From Polaribacter aquimarinus (GTDB taxonomy: Bacteria; Bacteroidota; Bacteroidia; Flavobacteriales; Flavobacteriaceae), in NCBI RefSeq assembly GCF_003129485.1, contig NZ_QFFG01000004.1, positions 280,393-344,392 of the forward strand: DNA of 64,000 bases. The letters run 5' to 3'. Positions 29,819 to 38,584 of the stretch are shown piece by piece. Numbering within the stretch: position 1 is the first letter of the stretch; each line of letters begins with the position of its first letter. Under the pieces are notes generated by a model. It searched no databases, was not told the DNA's origin, and was given only the letters and a program-made list of their open reading frames with translations. The position numbers were made by a program, and so were the translations under genes.

Positions 29819-29902
29819 ATGAAAATTATTAATCAAAGTACTCAAAACATTAAAAGTTTTTCTAAATTATTCTCTAGTTTTTTAAAAATATTTTTAATTT
29901 AA
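29819..29902 (+). CDS. Possible 27-aa ORF
   Basis: ATG to TAA encodes MKIINQSTQNIKSFSKLFSS followed by FLKIFLI. It resembles the beginning of a flavobacterial signal peptide and stops where the hydrophobic core would continue. It may be a relic of a secreted gene, a small amphipathic peptide, or chance. It lies 37 nt after the 53-aa gene and just before the convergent cysteine desulfurase gene. Confidence 0.25.
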   Translation: MKIINQSTQNIKSFSKLFSSFLKIFLI

Positions 29903-29906
29903 ACTA

Positions 29907-31043
29907 TTAATTTAAAATTTCTTTAATTTTATCAATTGTTATAGAGAGTTCTTGTATTGTAGTATACTTTGAGAACGAGAATCTTACTGAAGTTTTATCA
30001 GCTTCTATAGGGTTAAGGATTTCTGCTAATACATGAGAGCCTTTGTTGCTACCACTTTGGCAAGCACTACCTCCAGATACAGCAATACCTGCCATATCTA
30101 GTGTAAACAATAACATATCATTTTTAATCGGAAAACGAACGCTTAAGATAGTATAGCTGCTATGTTCTAAATTTGAAGAAAATCCATTAAACTCCATATT
30201 CTTAACTATTTTTTTGAGTTCTGATATAAAATATGTTTTTAGAGATTCTATATGTACTTTATCTTTCTCTAAGTTAAAAATTGATATTTCAAGAGCTTTT
30301 TCCATACCCAGAATAGAATGTACATTTTCAGTACTAGATCTTGCTCCTTTTTCTTGATCTCCACCGTGTAACATTGGTAAAATACCAAATCCTTTCTTAA
30401 AATAAGCAAAACCAACACCTTTTGGGCCGTGAAATTTATGAGCACTCGCTGTTATAAAATCAATAGGAGTCTTTTGCAAATCTATATGATAATGTCCAAT
30501 AGCTTGAACTGTATCGGAATGTAGCAAAACATCATAATTTCTGCACACATTACAAATTTTATCAATGGCCAAAATATTTCCTATTTCATTATTAATATAC
30601 ATTAAACTTACCAATGTTTTTTGGGAGCTTTTTTGTAATAACTCCTCTAAATGTTCTAAATCTACGCTTCCATACTTATCAACATTTACAAAGTCTAAAA
30701 CTATATCATAAGTCTTTTTTAAATAGCTACATGTATGCATTACGGCATGATGCTCAATTTTGGTTGTTATAATTCTTTTTACACCTAGATTTAAAACAGA
30801 ATTATATAGAATTAGATTGTCAGCTTCAGTTCCACTACTTGTAAAAATAATTTCACTAGCAGATACATTAAAATGTTTAGCTATATTTTTTCTTGCACTT
30901 TCTACTGCTGATTTTGCTTTTCGTCCAAACTGATGAGTTGAAGATGGATTTCCAAAATTATCTTGCATTGATGTATGCATAACTTTTAAAACCTCATCAT
31001 CTATTTTAGTTGTTGCAGCATTATCTAGATAAATCAAATTCAT
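29907..31043 (-). CDS. Cysteine desulfurase (NifS/IscS-like)
   Basis: PLP-dependent enzyme that takes sulfur from cysteine for Fe-S cluster or thionucleoside synthesis. The N-terminus YLDNAATTKID, the PLP-lysine motif SAHKFHGPKGVGF (about residue 200) and the persulfide-forming Cys in SGGSACQSGS (about residue 325) are all present. The about 378-aa length is normal. The start at 31043 (MNLIYLDNAATT) is preferred to the in-frame Met five codons upstream, because family members begin right before this motif. It lies 15 nt after the Smr gene in the same direction. No scaffold (IscU/SufU) is adjacent. Confidence 0.92.
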   Translation of the reverse strand: MNLIYLDNAATTKIDDEVLKVMHTSMQDNFGNPSSTHQFGRKAKSAVESARKNIAKHFNVSASEIIFTSSGTEADNLILYNSVLNLGVKRIITTKIEHHAVMHTCSYLKKTYDIVLDFVNVDKYGSVDLEHLEELLQKSSQKTLVSLMYINNEIGNILAIDKICNVCRNYDVLLHSDTVQAIGHYHIDLQKTPIDFITASAHKFHGPKGVGFAYFKKGFGILPMLHGGDQEKGARSSTENVHSILGMEKALEISIFNLEKDKVHIESLKTYFISELKKIVKNMEFNGFSSNLEHSSYTILSVRFPIKNDMLLFTLDMAGIAVSGGSACQSGSNKGSHVLAEILNPIEADKTSVRFSFSKYTTIQELSITIDKIKEILN

Positions 31044-31058
31044 ATTACAAAAATACAA

Positions 31059-31604
31059 TTAATTAGAGTTCTGATAAACATAAACTTCTGTTGCTCCTAA
31101 TCCATATTTTTTATACGAAGCGTCATAAAATTTAACTGGATACCTACTTAACAACCTATGTAACTCTGATTTTAAAACGCCTTGACCAACACCATGAATA
31201 AAAATTACTTTAGAAATTTTTTTTGATAAAGCATATTCAACTTTTCTTTTGGCAGTATCTAACTGAGTGTTTAACATATCATAGTTATCCATATTTTTTG
31301 TAGTCTTTACTAATTGATTAATATGTAAATCAACCTCTAAGAGTATTTCATTTTTTTCTTTTTTAAAGAGTGTCTTTTTTGTCGATTTTTCTTGAGATTT
31401 TTCTCTTAAAAGTGGATTATTTATATCAGAAAATTTACTCAATTCTTTCTGTTCAAATTCAATTTTAACCAATTCTCTAGAATCAAACTTAAAAACCATA
31501 CCATCAGCAGTTTGAATAGCAATTTCATCTCCAGAAATGGCTATAACTTTCCCTTTTAAAACATCATCTAAAACTGCTACATTATTTCCAATTTCTAAAC
31601 GCAT
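31059..31604 (-). CDS. Smr-domain protein
   Basis: 181-aa protein. The N-terminal about 55 residues form a small beta-domain (GNNVAVLDDVLKGKVIAISG) as seen in Bacteroidota DUF2027/Smr proteins. The C-terminal about 85 residues are an Smr domain with LEVDLHI and the catalytic-type HGVGQGVLKSELHRLL motif, ending GLGATEVYVYQ. Smr domains act as nucleases in MutS2 and in ribosome rescue; the substrate here is unknown. It is transcribed with the cysteine desulfurase. Confidence 0.85.
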   Translation of the reverse strand: MRLEIGNNVAVLDDVLKGKVIAISGDEIAIQTADGMVFKFDSRELVKIEFEQKELSKFSDINNPLLREKSQEKSTKKTLFKKEKNEILLEVDLHINQLVKTTKNMDNYDMLNTQLDTAKRKVEYALSKKISKVIFIHGVGQGVLKSELHRLLSRYPVKFYDASYKKYGLGATEVYVYQNSN

Positions 31605-31621
31605 ACTTAACCTTCTCTTAA

Positions 31622-31652
31622 TTTGGTTTCTATTGTAATGATACTATCTTTG
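31622..31652 (+). promoter_or_regulatory. Promoter of the ArsC/LMW-phosphatase-like gene
   Basis: TTTG at 31622-31625, exactly 19 bases, then TATCTTTG at 31645-31652. Transcription would begin near 31656, which rules out the in-frame ATGs at 31623 and 31638 and selects the ATG at 31668. Confidence 0.78.
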
Positions 31653-31667
31653 TACAAAAATAACAAG

Positions 31668-32300
31668 ATGATTAAGACTTCTAGAACTTCTCCGTTAAAC
31701 TTCTTTAAAAATGCCAATAAATCTTCCAAATTATCAGAAGAAAGATACATTTTATTACAAAATATTGCCAGCAAAATTAGAGATGAATATGTAAAAAATA
31801 GTGTTGTTAATTTAAATTTTATTTGCACTCATAATTCAAGAAGAAGTCAGTTAGGTCAAGTTTGGTCTTTTTTTGCAGCAGATTATTTTGGTTTAAATAT
31901 TAATTCGTTTTCTGGAGGCACAGAAGTAACTGCTTTTTATAGAAATACTGTAAAAACATTACAAAAAACAGGGTTTTCATTTAAAATTGCTGATTTTAGT
32001 CATCAAAACCCTAAGTATGTAATTTCATTTGAGGGCTCTCAAAAATCTATTCTAGGTTTCTCTAAAAGGTATGACCATCCAGACAACAAAAATCCTTTTA
32101 TAGCTATAACAACTTGTAATAATGCGGATACCAATTGTCCTTTTATACCGGAAGCATCAGAAAGATTTCATTTGCCTTTTGTAGATCCAAAATTTTCTGA
32201 TGGAACTGAACAACAAGATGAAATCTATTTAAAAACAAACCAACAAATTGCTAGTGAAATTTTTATTATTTTCTCTGAAGTTGAACGACTAATTTCTTAA
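31668..32300 (+). CDS. LMW phosphatase / thioredoxin-type arsenate reductase-like protein
   Basis: 210-aa protein with the LMW-phosphatase loop FICTHNSRRSQLGQ (C-x5-R-S) near residue 50. A second Cys pair occurs in TTCNNADTNCPF (C-x6-C), the same spacing as the two redox cysteines of thioredoxin-coupled ArsC. The following HLPFVDPKFSDGT is the general ArsC-type end. It may therefore reduce arsenate or act as a redox-regulated phosphatase; no ars genes are adjacent. The start is set by the promoter at 31622-31652. It converges with the PPK2 gene and overlaps its stop by 4 nt. Confidence 0.82.
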   Translation: MIKTSRTSPLNFFKNANKSSKLSEERYILLQNIASKIRDEYVKNSVVNLNFICTHNSRRSQLGQVWSFFAADYFGLNINSFSGGTEVTAFYRNTVKTLQKTGFSFKIADFSHQNPKYVISFEGSQKSILGFSKRYDHPDNKNPFIAITTCNNADTNCPFIPEASERFHLPFVDPKFSDGTEQQDEIYLKTNQQIASEIFIIFSEVERLIS

Positions 32301-33082
32301 ACATTTAAACTTTTATCATACGGAATACTGTCTAGAATATGATTGATTACATTAACTCTAGCCTCAGTTTTCCTGTTAGCCCTTATAATTTTCCAAGGAG
32401 ATATTTCGGTATTTGTTTTTTCAAACATTGCATTTTTGTATTCAGTATAGTGATCCCATAAGTCTTGTGCTTTTTCGTCTAATTTCGTTATTTTCCACTG
32501 TTTTAAAGGGTCACTCTTAATTTCTGCAAACCGTTTAGCTTGTTCTTTTTTAGAAATAGACATATATATCTTTACCAATCGAATTCCAGATTCTAAAATC
32601 ATTCTTTCAAAATCATTAACCTGATTCATAAAAATTTTATACTCTTCTGAAGTACAAAAATTATTTACAGGTTCTACCACTGCCCTATTGTACCAACTTC
32701 TATCAAAAAAAACGATTTCACCTGCTTTTGGAAACTGTTCTACATATCTTTGAAAATACCACTGTGTTTGCTCATCTTTTGTTGGTTTTGACAAAGCTAC
32801 AATTCTCATATAACGTGGGTTAATTCGTTCTGTTACTCTCCTTATAGCTCCACCTTTTCCAGCTGCATCTCTTCCTTCAAACACCACAACAATCCTTTCA
32901 TTGTTATTAATTGCCCATGTCTGCAATCGAATAAGTTCTACCTGCAATTTTTTAAGTTTTCTTTGGTAGTCCACATACCTTAATGCTCTATCTACATTAA
33001 GAGGTTCTTTAGACAGAAGCGCCAATAAACCTTGTTTACTATTTAATTTTCTTACTTCTTTATCTGATAATTCTCTTTTCAT
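32297..33082 (-). CDS. ppk2: Polyphosphate kinase 2 family protein
   Basis: 261-aa PPK2-domain kinase that transfers phosphate between polyphosphate and nucleotides. It shows Walker A EGRDAAGKGG near residue 70, the Walker B-like region IVFFDRSWYNRAVVEPV, and the lid/basic segment LSKPTKDEQTQWYFQRYVEQ. It follows a paralogue of the same orientation by 3 nt, so the two are co-transcribed. Whether it prefers nucleoside mono- or diphosphates cannot be decided from sequence alone. Confidence 0.92.
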   Translation of the reverse strand: MKRELSDKEVRKLNSKQGLLALLSKEPLNVDRALRYVDYQRKLKKLQVELIRLQTWAINNNERIVVVFEGRDAAGKGGAIRRVTERINPRYMRIVALSKPTKDEQTQWYFQRYVEQFPKAGEIVFFDRSWYNRAVVEPVNNFCTSEEYKIFMNQVNDFERMILESGIRLVKIYMSISKKEQAKRFAEIKSDPLKQWKITKLDEKAQDLWDHYTEYKNAMFEKTNTEISPWKIIRANRKTEARVNVINHILDSIPYDKSLNV

Positions 33083-33085
33083 AAA

Positions 33086-33943
33086 CTAATCTATCTGAAT
33101 ATTAGAGCGATAATAACGCATAACTACATTTGGATCTGGAGATATGACGGTTTTAGCATTTTCTTTTCCTTCATAGTCAAATTGAGAAAGCACATGTCTC
33201 ATAGCTTCCAATCTAGCTACTTTTTTATCATTTGTTTTTATCATCATCCAAGGACTATAGGATGTATGTGTTTTAGAAAACATTTCTTCTTTATAATGTG
33301 TATAACGATCCCAAAGCGCTTGTCCTTGTTTATCAACCGGACTAAATTTCCATCTCTTAAGCGGTTCTTCCATTCGAGCATCGAATCTTTTTAATTGTTC
33401 TTCTTTAGTTATAGATAACCAAAATTTTATGATAATAACTCCATCCTCATACATCATATGTTCAAACTCAGGAACTTGAACCAAAAACTCTTTATATTGT
33501 TGTTCAGAACAAAAACCCATTACAGGTTCTACAACTGCTCTATTATACCAACTTCTATCAAAAAAGACAATCTCTCCTGGATTAGGTAATTCTTTAATAT
33601 AACGTTGAAAATACCATTGCCCTTTTTCTATTTCTGTAGGCTTATTTAACGCAACCAATCTTGAAGATCTTGGATTTAAATGCTCCATAAACCTTCTTAT
33701 GTTTCCTCCTTTACCTGCTGCATCTCTACCTTCAAAAATAATAGCTACTCTTTTTTTCTCTTTAGATATCCAGCGCTGTAATTTAACCAACTCTATTTGT
33801 AAAGATCGTAACTCTTTATCATAAAGAACAGTGCTTTTAACCTTATCACTAATCTCGCTTTTTTCTTCTAAAGCTGTTAACAATTGATGGTTACTTTCAA
33901 AACTCTCAAAGTCTTCTTTAGTTAATCCTAATTTTATGCTCAT
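33086..33943 (-). CDS. ppk2: Polyphosphate kinase 2 family protein (first of pair)
   Basis: 285-aa PPK2-domain protein with Walker A EGRDAAGKGGNIRRF, the segment KPTEIEKGQWYFQRYIKELP and IVFFDRSWYNRAVVEPVMGF. It carries about 15 more residues at the C-terminus (PDPNVVMRYYRSNIQID) than its partner. The two are clear paralogues but strongly diverged outside the core, so they may differ in substrate or form a heteromer. The start MSIKLGLTKEDF is the only Met before the domain. Confidence 0.92.
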   Translation of the reverse strand: MSIKLGLTKEDFESFESNHQLLTALEEKSEISDKVKSTVLYDKELRSLQIELVKLQRWISKEKKRVAIIFEGRDAAGKGGNIRRFMEHLNPRSSRLVALNKPTEIEKGQWYFQRYIKELPNPGEIVFFDRSWYNRAVVEPVMGFCSEQQYKEFLVQVPEFEHMMYEDGVIIIKFWLSITKEEQLKRFDARMEEPLKRWKFSPVDKQGQALWDRYTHYKEEMFSKTHTSYSPWMMIKTNDKKVARLEAMRHVLSQFDYEGKENAKTVISPDPNVVMRYYRSNIQID

Positions 33944-34021
33944 TGATACGATTTAAAACATAAAAATAATCACTTTTTTTGATAAAACTGTTAAAAAAAC
34001 ACGATTTTATACAAGTTCTTA

Positions 34022-34029
34022 TATCTTTG
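34022..34029 (+). promoter_or_regulatory. -7 element of the LpxR-like gene
   Basis: TATCTTTG matches TAnnTTTG in full. It ends 6 nt before the ATG at 34036, so the transcript would have almost no leader; no clear -33 TTTG is seen. Confidence 0.5.
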
Positions 34030-34035
34030 TTTGCT

Positions 34036-34986
34036 ATGAAATATTTGACCCTAATTTTACTCTTGTTTTGCTCATTTTATTCAGTATGTCAAGAAAAATT
34101 TTCTAAAGAAATAGGTTTTGTAACAGATAACGACTTATATATTTCAAAAAGCAGAGATAGATATTATACCAGTGGTATTTTTATCAACTACAGATTCATT
34201 TCTCATAAAAAAAGCCAAAGTTTAGAAAAATTGATTTATGAGTGGCAATTAGGTCATGAAATGTATACACCTAACAAAGCTATTGTTACCAATATAATTT
34301 TTCATGATAGACCTTTTGCTGCTCATCTTTATACTGGTTTTAAAATGGATCGTATTTATAAATCTAAAAAGATATTTTCTACTAATATTCAACTAGGTTT
34401 TATTGGACCTAATGCTCTTGGAAAAGAAGTTCAAGATTTTATTCACAACATTTATGGATTTAGAAAAGCTGTGGGGTGGAAACATCAAATAAAAAGTGCT
34501 TTATCTTTAAATTTTAACTTTGGATATTCTCATTTTTTATTAAAAAACAAAAAAAACAATTTAGATGTTACATGGATAAATAAAGTAAGATTAGGCTCTA
34601 CTTTTACCAATGCTTCTGTGGGCTTATATGGGCGATTTGGTTTTAAAGCTTTACAATCAATAGTTAACTCAATTGCATTTAATACAAACTTAAATAACAA
34701 CAATAATGCAGGTTCAAGAGGTATTGAATCGTTTTTATTTGTAAAGCCTACTTTGCAATATGCAATTTACGACGCTACTTTACAAGGTAGTTTTTTAAAT
34801 ACTAAAAGTGAAGTAACTAAAGAATTAATACCAATAGTATTTAATATTCAAATAGGATATAAATTTACTGTTAATCGTTTTAATTTTGGTTATATTTTTA
34901 ATTATAACACTAGTAAATCTAAAGGTTTAAAACATACTTATGGCAATAAATATGGAAGTATTATTATAAACTATTTACTTCATTAA
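34036..34986 (+). CDS. LpxR-family outer-membrane protein (DUF2219)
   Basis: 316-aa predicted beta-barrel. The signal peptide MKYLTLILLLFCSFYSVCQ begins at 34036; the frame is open back to 33979 but the -7 box at 34022 argues against that start. The mature N-terminus (FVTDNDLYISKSRDRYYTSG) matches the hallmark of lipid A 3'-O-deacylase LpxR and DUF2219 proteins, with the Asn-Asp pair and the DRYYTSG loop, and the end (YGSIIINYLLH) is barrel-like. In characterised LpxR, the family removes acyl chains from lipid A at the outer membrane. Activity here is inferred. It overlaps the convergent helicase gene by 4 nt. Confidence 0.8.
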   Translation: MKYLTLILLLFCSFYSVCQEKFSKEIGFVTDNDLYISKSRDRYYTSGIFINYRFISHKKSQSLEKLIYEWQLGHEMYTPNKAIVTNIIFHDRPFAAHLYTGFKMDRIYKSKKIFSTNIQLGFIGPNALGKEVQDFIHNIYGFRKAVGWKHQIKSALSLNFNFGYSHFLLKNKKNNLDVTWINKVRLGSTFTNASVGLYGRFGFKALQSIVNSIAFNTNLNNNNNAGSRGIESFLFVKPTLQYAIYDATLQGSFLNTKSEVTKELIPIVFNIQIGYKFTVNRFNFGYIFNYNTSKSKGLKHTYGNKYGSIIINYLLH

Positions 34987-36407
34987 TTTTCAAAAAAATC
35001 ATCGTTAAACCCAATTAAATATAATTTATCCTGAGTTCTAGTTATTGCTGTATACAACCATCTATAATACTCTTTAGAGACTCCATTTGGCAAATATGGT
35101 TGTTCAACAAAGACTGTTTTCCATTGCCCTCCCTGAGATTTATGGCAAGTTATCGCATAAGAAAACTTAACTTGTAAAGCATTGAAAAATTTATTCTTTT
35201 TAATGGCTAGATATTGTTTAAACTTAGATTTTTCATCAACATAATCTTCTTTTACAGCTTGGTACAATTTATTACTATCTTCATAAGTTAAAGAGGGCAT
35301 TTCACTTATTAAAGTATCTAATATTAACACTGTTTCAAATGGTTTCATTTGCGGATAATCTATCATTCTTACTTCAACTTCAGCAAACTTAAAGCCATAT
35401 AATTCTTTAATAGAAAAAATTTTAAGTACCTCACAAATGTCTCCATTTGCAATAAAACCCGCCTCAGAAGATTCTTTTAACCAGAAATAATTATTTTTTA
35501 CAACCATAATATAGTCGCCAGCAGAAATTTCGTTTTCTTGTCCACGAATATTATATCTAATTTGTTGATTATATTGATTAGCTCTTTTATTAGATCTAAC
35601 TATAAATGCAGTATCTTCAACTCCAGCATAGTCATATGCATTTACGATGGCATCTTCTATATCAAAACTATCTTCCAATCTTTTTATATCTGGGTATTGT
35701 AAATTAAACTGAAATTGACTTCCATCATTTTCAATTTGCTTTCTTAACATAGTTGCATTCATTAGAATTCCAGATTTATTATGTTGTCGCATTACTTCAT
35801 CCAACTCTATTTCAATAACTTTTTTATCAAAACAAACACTTAATTGTGATGCTTCTAACGCAGGACTTATATTTAACTTTACAGGAGGTAATTGGGCAGT
35901 ATCTCCAATAAAAATTAATTTACATTGACTACCAGAATCAACATACCTAATTAAATCTTCTAACAAAGATGAATGATCAAAGTAATTTTGTTTTTGCTTT
36001 TCATCTGGAATCATAGAAGCTTCATCTACAATAAAAATAGTATTTCTATGTTTATTTTGCTGTAAAACAAAATCAACAGAACCATTGGGTTGCTTTTTTG
36101 GAAAATATATTTTCTTATGAATAGTATAGGCAGCTTTATTTGAATATACAGCAATAACTTTTGCTGCTCTACCCGTTGGTGCTAATAATACAGCTCTTAT
36201 GTTTGTTTTATTTAAACAATTGACAAAAGTACTAATCGTTGTAGTTTTTCCAGTACCCGCATAACCTTTTAATAAAAATAGTTCACTTTTATTTTCACTA
36301 AAAATAAAACTGCTTAATAAATTGAATAATTCACCTTGCTTTAAAGTAGGTTTGTAAGAGAATTTTCTGAGTAATTCTTTGTAAAAATCGATGGGTAATT
36401 TTATCAT
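34983..36407 (-). CDS. RecD-like superfamily 1 helicase
   Basis: 474-aa ATP-dependent helicase. Walker A is GYAGTGKTTT near residue 50, motif Ia LLAPTGRAAK, Walker B FIVDEASMI, motif III FIGDTAQLPPV, motif V YAITCHKSQGGQWKTVFVE and motif VI YTAITRTQDKLYLIGF. This is the RecD/TraA-type core without the long N-terminal domain of full RecD2 (usually over 700 aa), as often seen in Bacteroidota. A DNA-repair role is likely; no recB/recC partner is adjacent. Confidence 0.88.
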   Translation of the reverse strand: MIKLPIDFYKELLRKFSYKPTLKQGELFNLLSSFIFSENKSELFLLKGYAGTGKTTTISTFVNCLNKTNIRAVLLAPTGRAAKVIAVYSNKAAYTIHKKIYFPKKQPNGSVDFVLQQNKHRNTIFIVDEASMIPDEKQKQNYFDHSSLLEDLIRYVDSGSQCKLIFIGDTAQLPPVKLNISPALEASQLSVCFDKKVIEIELDEVMRQHNKSGILMNATMLRKQIENDGSQFQFNLQYPDIKRLEDSFDIEDAIVNAYDYAGVEDTAFIVRSNKRANQYNQQIRYNIRGQENEISAGDYIMVVKNNYFWLKESSEAGFIANGDICEVLKIFSIKELYGFKFAEVEVRMIDYPQMKPFETVLILDTLISEMPSLTYEDSNKLYQAVKEDYVDEKSKFKQYLAIKKNKFFNALQVKFSYAITCHKSQGGQWKTVFVEQPYLPNGVSKEYYRWLYTAITRTQDKLYLIGFNDDFFEN

Positions 36408-36474
36408 ATAAAAATTAAAACATCAAAGATACATTGAATTGCAAATAAAAGTTTTTATCATAAAAAAAAAATTG

Positions 36475-36482
36475 TAGATTTG
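36475..36482 (+). promoter_or_regulatory. -7 element of the membrane-protein/DUF3822/rsmD unit
   Basis: TAGATTTG matches TAnnTTTG and lies 30 nt before the ATG at 36512; the -33 region is T-rich without a clear TTTG. Confidence 0.5.
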
Positions 36483-36511
36483 CGTAGAGACTATAAATAA
36501 AATATATTAAA

Positions 36512-37246
36512 ATGGGATTAATTGGAATGATTTTAGCAGCTGTTTTAGTTGCTGTATTAATAGCTATCGTAGTAGTTAAATATTTACCATTAAAATTAAG
36601 ATGGATTGCATCTTTGTTATTATTGGCTTCAACGGTTTTTTTAGTTTATAAAATTTACAATGGTATTATGGAACCTATAAATTTTAATAAAATTAAAGTT
36701 AAAAAGTTCGCTAAAGTTGTTGAAAAATTAAAAATCATTCGAGATGCTGAAGTAAAATACAACGAAGTTTTTGGAAAATATACTAAAGATAAAGCAGGGT
36801 TAATTAAATTTATTGACACAGCTCAATTAGCATTAACTCAAACTAAAACAATTGTAGAGAAAGAAGATAGAGGTGGAGGAATTATTATCGATGTAGAAAA
36901 AAAGATTGTTGATACAATTGGATATGAACCAGTTTTAAAATACTTTAAAGATAAAGATTATCAAAATATGTTTGCTGTACCTGGGGTTCCTAATAAAGAA
37001 TTTGATTTAGAAATTGGTACTGTAGAGAAAGTACAGGGTTTAGTAGTTCCTACCTTTATGGCTAAAACAGAAAAAAAAGATATTTTAAAAGGTATGGATG
37101 AATCATTAGTTAAATTAGAATTAGAAGCTTTAGCAACTGACCAAATAAAAGGTGAGTATGTTTCTGTAGGTTCTTTAGACGAAGTAACCACTGGAGGTAA
37201 TTGGCCACCTTTTTATGATAAAAAAGAAAGTGCAAAAAAGCAGTAA
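36512..37246 (+). CDS. Conserved hypothetical membrane protein
   Basis: 244 aa. Two transmembrane helices lie at about residues 3-22 and 30-47, followed by a soluble charged domain with a coiled-coil-like part (VVEKLKIIRDAEVKYNEVFG) and a lysine-rich end (KKESAKKQ). I do not recognise the family, although such proteins recur next to DUF3822-rsmD in flavobacteria as far as I recall. It overlaps the next gene by 32 nt, so translation may be coupled. Confidence 0.7.
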   Translation: MGLIGMILAAVLVAVLIAIVVVKYLPLKLRWIASLLLLASTVFLVYKIYNGIMEPINFNKIKVKKFAKVVEKLKIIRDAEVKYNEVFGKYTKDKAGLIKFIDTAQLALTQTKTIVEKEDRGGGIIIDVEKKIVDTIGYEPVLKYFKDKDYQNMFAVPGVPNKEFDLEIGTVEKVQGLVVPTFMAKTEKKDILKGMDESLVKLELEALATDQIKGEYVSVGSLDEVTTGGNWPPFYDKKESAKKQ

Positions 37247-38048
37247 TACATCTTTTAAGAAGACGATAAACAATAAACTGTCCATCCAATTTAATTTGGA
37301 TGGATTTTCTTTTTGTATTTCAAACTCAACAACAAATAAAGATATTTTCTTTTCAGAATATCTTTTTAAAGAAACAATAACTACTCCAGAGCAACTACTG
37401 TCTAAAATCAAAGATATTTTTAAGACAGATAAAAATCTACAATACGATTTTTCTAGCGTTTTGGTCATTCACCAAAATGCTTTGTCTTGTTTGGTTCCAA
37501 ATGAATATTTCAATGAAAATAAATTAGAATCCTATTTATCTTATAACATAAAATCATTAACAACAGATTACATTACATTTGATAATTTAGAAATATTAAA
37601 ATGTAAAAATGTTTACATTCCATACGTAAATATTAACAATTATATTTTTCAAAACTTTGGTGAATTTGAATACAAACATCACAGTACAGTATTAATAGAA
37701 AAATTAATTTCTATCAAAAATGGACAAGAAAAGAAAATGTATCTAAACGTTTCTAAAACCTCTTTAGACATTTTCATTTTCGAAAAAAACCGTTTATTAT
37801 TTTATAATTCATTTAATTACAGTAGTAAAGAAGATTTTATTTATTATATATTATTTACTGCAGAACAACTGAAATTAGATACTGAAAATTTAGCAGTTTT
37901 CTTTTTGGGTGATATAGAAAAAGACTCTGAAACTTATAAAATTGCTTACAAATACATTCGCAATATAAATTTTTTAGAAAGTAACAACCCTATTTTTAAT
38001 CAAATTAATGCATCAAAACATTCAAACTTTACACTTTTAGGGTTATGA
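37215..38048 (+). CDS. DUF3822 family protein
   Basis: 277-aa cytoplasmic protein. The N-terminal LSIQFNLDGFSFCISN and the central FIFEKNRLLFYNSFNYSSKEDFIYYILFTAEQL are typical of DUF3822, which has an actin/ASKHA-like fold by prediction and lies beside rsmD in many Bacteroidota. Function is unknown. Its start overlaps the preceding gene by 32 nt and its stop overlaps the rsmD start by 4 nt, which shows tight co-translation with the methyltransferase. Confidence 0.85.
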   Translation: MIKKKVQKSSNTSFKKTINNKLSIQFNLDGFSFCISNSTTNKDIFFSEYLFKETITTPEQLLSKIKDIFKTDKNLQYDFSSVLVIHQNALSCLVPNEYFNENKLESYLSYNIKSLTTDYITFDNLEILKCKNVYIPYVNINNYIFQNFGEFEYKHHSTVLIEKLISIKNGQEKKMYLNVSKTSLDIFIFEKNRLLFYNSFNYSSKEDFIYYILFTAEQLKLDTENLAVFFLGDIEKDSETYKIAYKYIRNINFLESNNPIFNQINASKHSNFTLLGL

Positions 38049-38584
38049 GAATTATTTCAGGAAAATTAAAAGGAAGACGTTTTAATCCACCAAAAAACTT
38101 ACCTGTTAGACCTACAACAGATATGGCCAAAGAATCTTTGTTTAACATAATAAACAATCATTATTACTTCGAAAACATTTCTGTTATAGATTTATTTTCT
38201 GGCACAGGTAGTATTAGTTTTGAATTTGCTTCTAGAGGTACAAAGAATATTTATGCAATAGACGCTCATTTTGGTTGTATTAAATATATATACAATACTG
38301 CTAAGGATTTAGGATTAAATGTAAATACTTACAAAAGCGATGTTTATAAATTCTTAGAAAAAACATCAATACAAGCTGATGTAATTTTTGCCGACCCTCC
38401 TTATCATTTTGAAGAAGAACAATTTTTGAAAATTATAGATCTTGTATTCGAAAAAAAACTCCTTACAAATGAAGGAGTTTTAATTATTGAGCATTCCAAA
38501 CATACTGATTTATCGAAGCATAAAAAACATACTTATGATAAACGTTATGGAGGCAATATTTTTAGTTTTTTTGAAGCAATCTAG
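38045..38584 (+). CDS. rsmD: 16S rRNA (guanine966-N2)-methyltransferase
   Basis: 179-aa class I methyltransferase. The N-terminal MRIISGKLKGRRFNPPKN is the RsmD signature. The SAM loop is VIDLFSGTGSISFEFASRG, and the catalytic motif DPPY is at residues 117-120. The length is normal for the family. The enzyme acts on the 30S subunit or its assembly precursor. It overlaps DUF3822 by 4 nt and converges with a hypothetical secreted protein. Confidence 0.94.
   Translation: MRIISGKLKGRRFNPPKNLPVRPTTDMAKESLFNIINNHYYFENISVIDLFSGTGSISFEFASRGTKNIYAIDAHFGCIKYIYNTAKDLGLNVNTYKSDVYKFLEKTSIQADVIFADPPYHFEEEQFLKIIDLVFEKKLLTNEGVLIIEHSKHTDLSKHKKHTYDKRYGGNIFSFFEAI

Noticed and set aside
31607..31828. Minus-strand 73-aa hydrophobic frame
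   Set aside because: It overlaps both the promoter and the start of the ArsC-like gene, and no ribosome-binding or family signal is seen.
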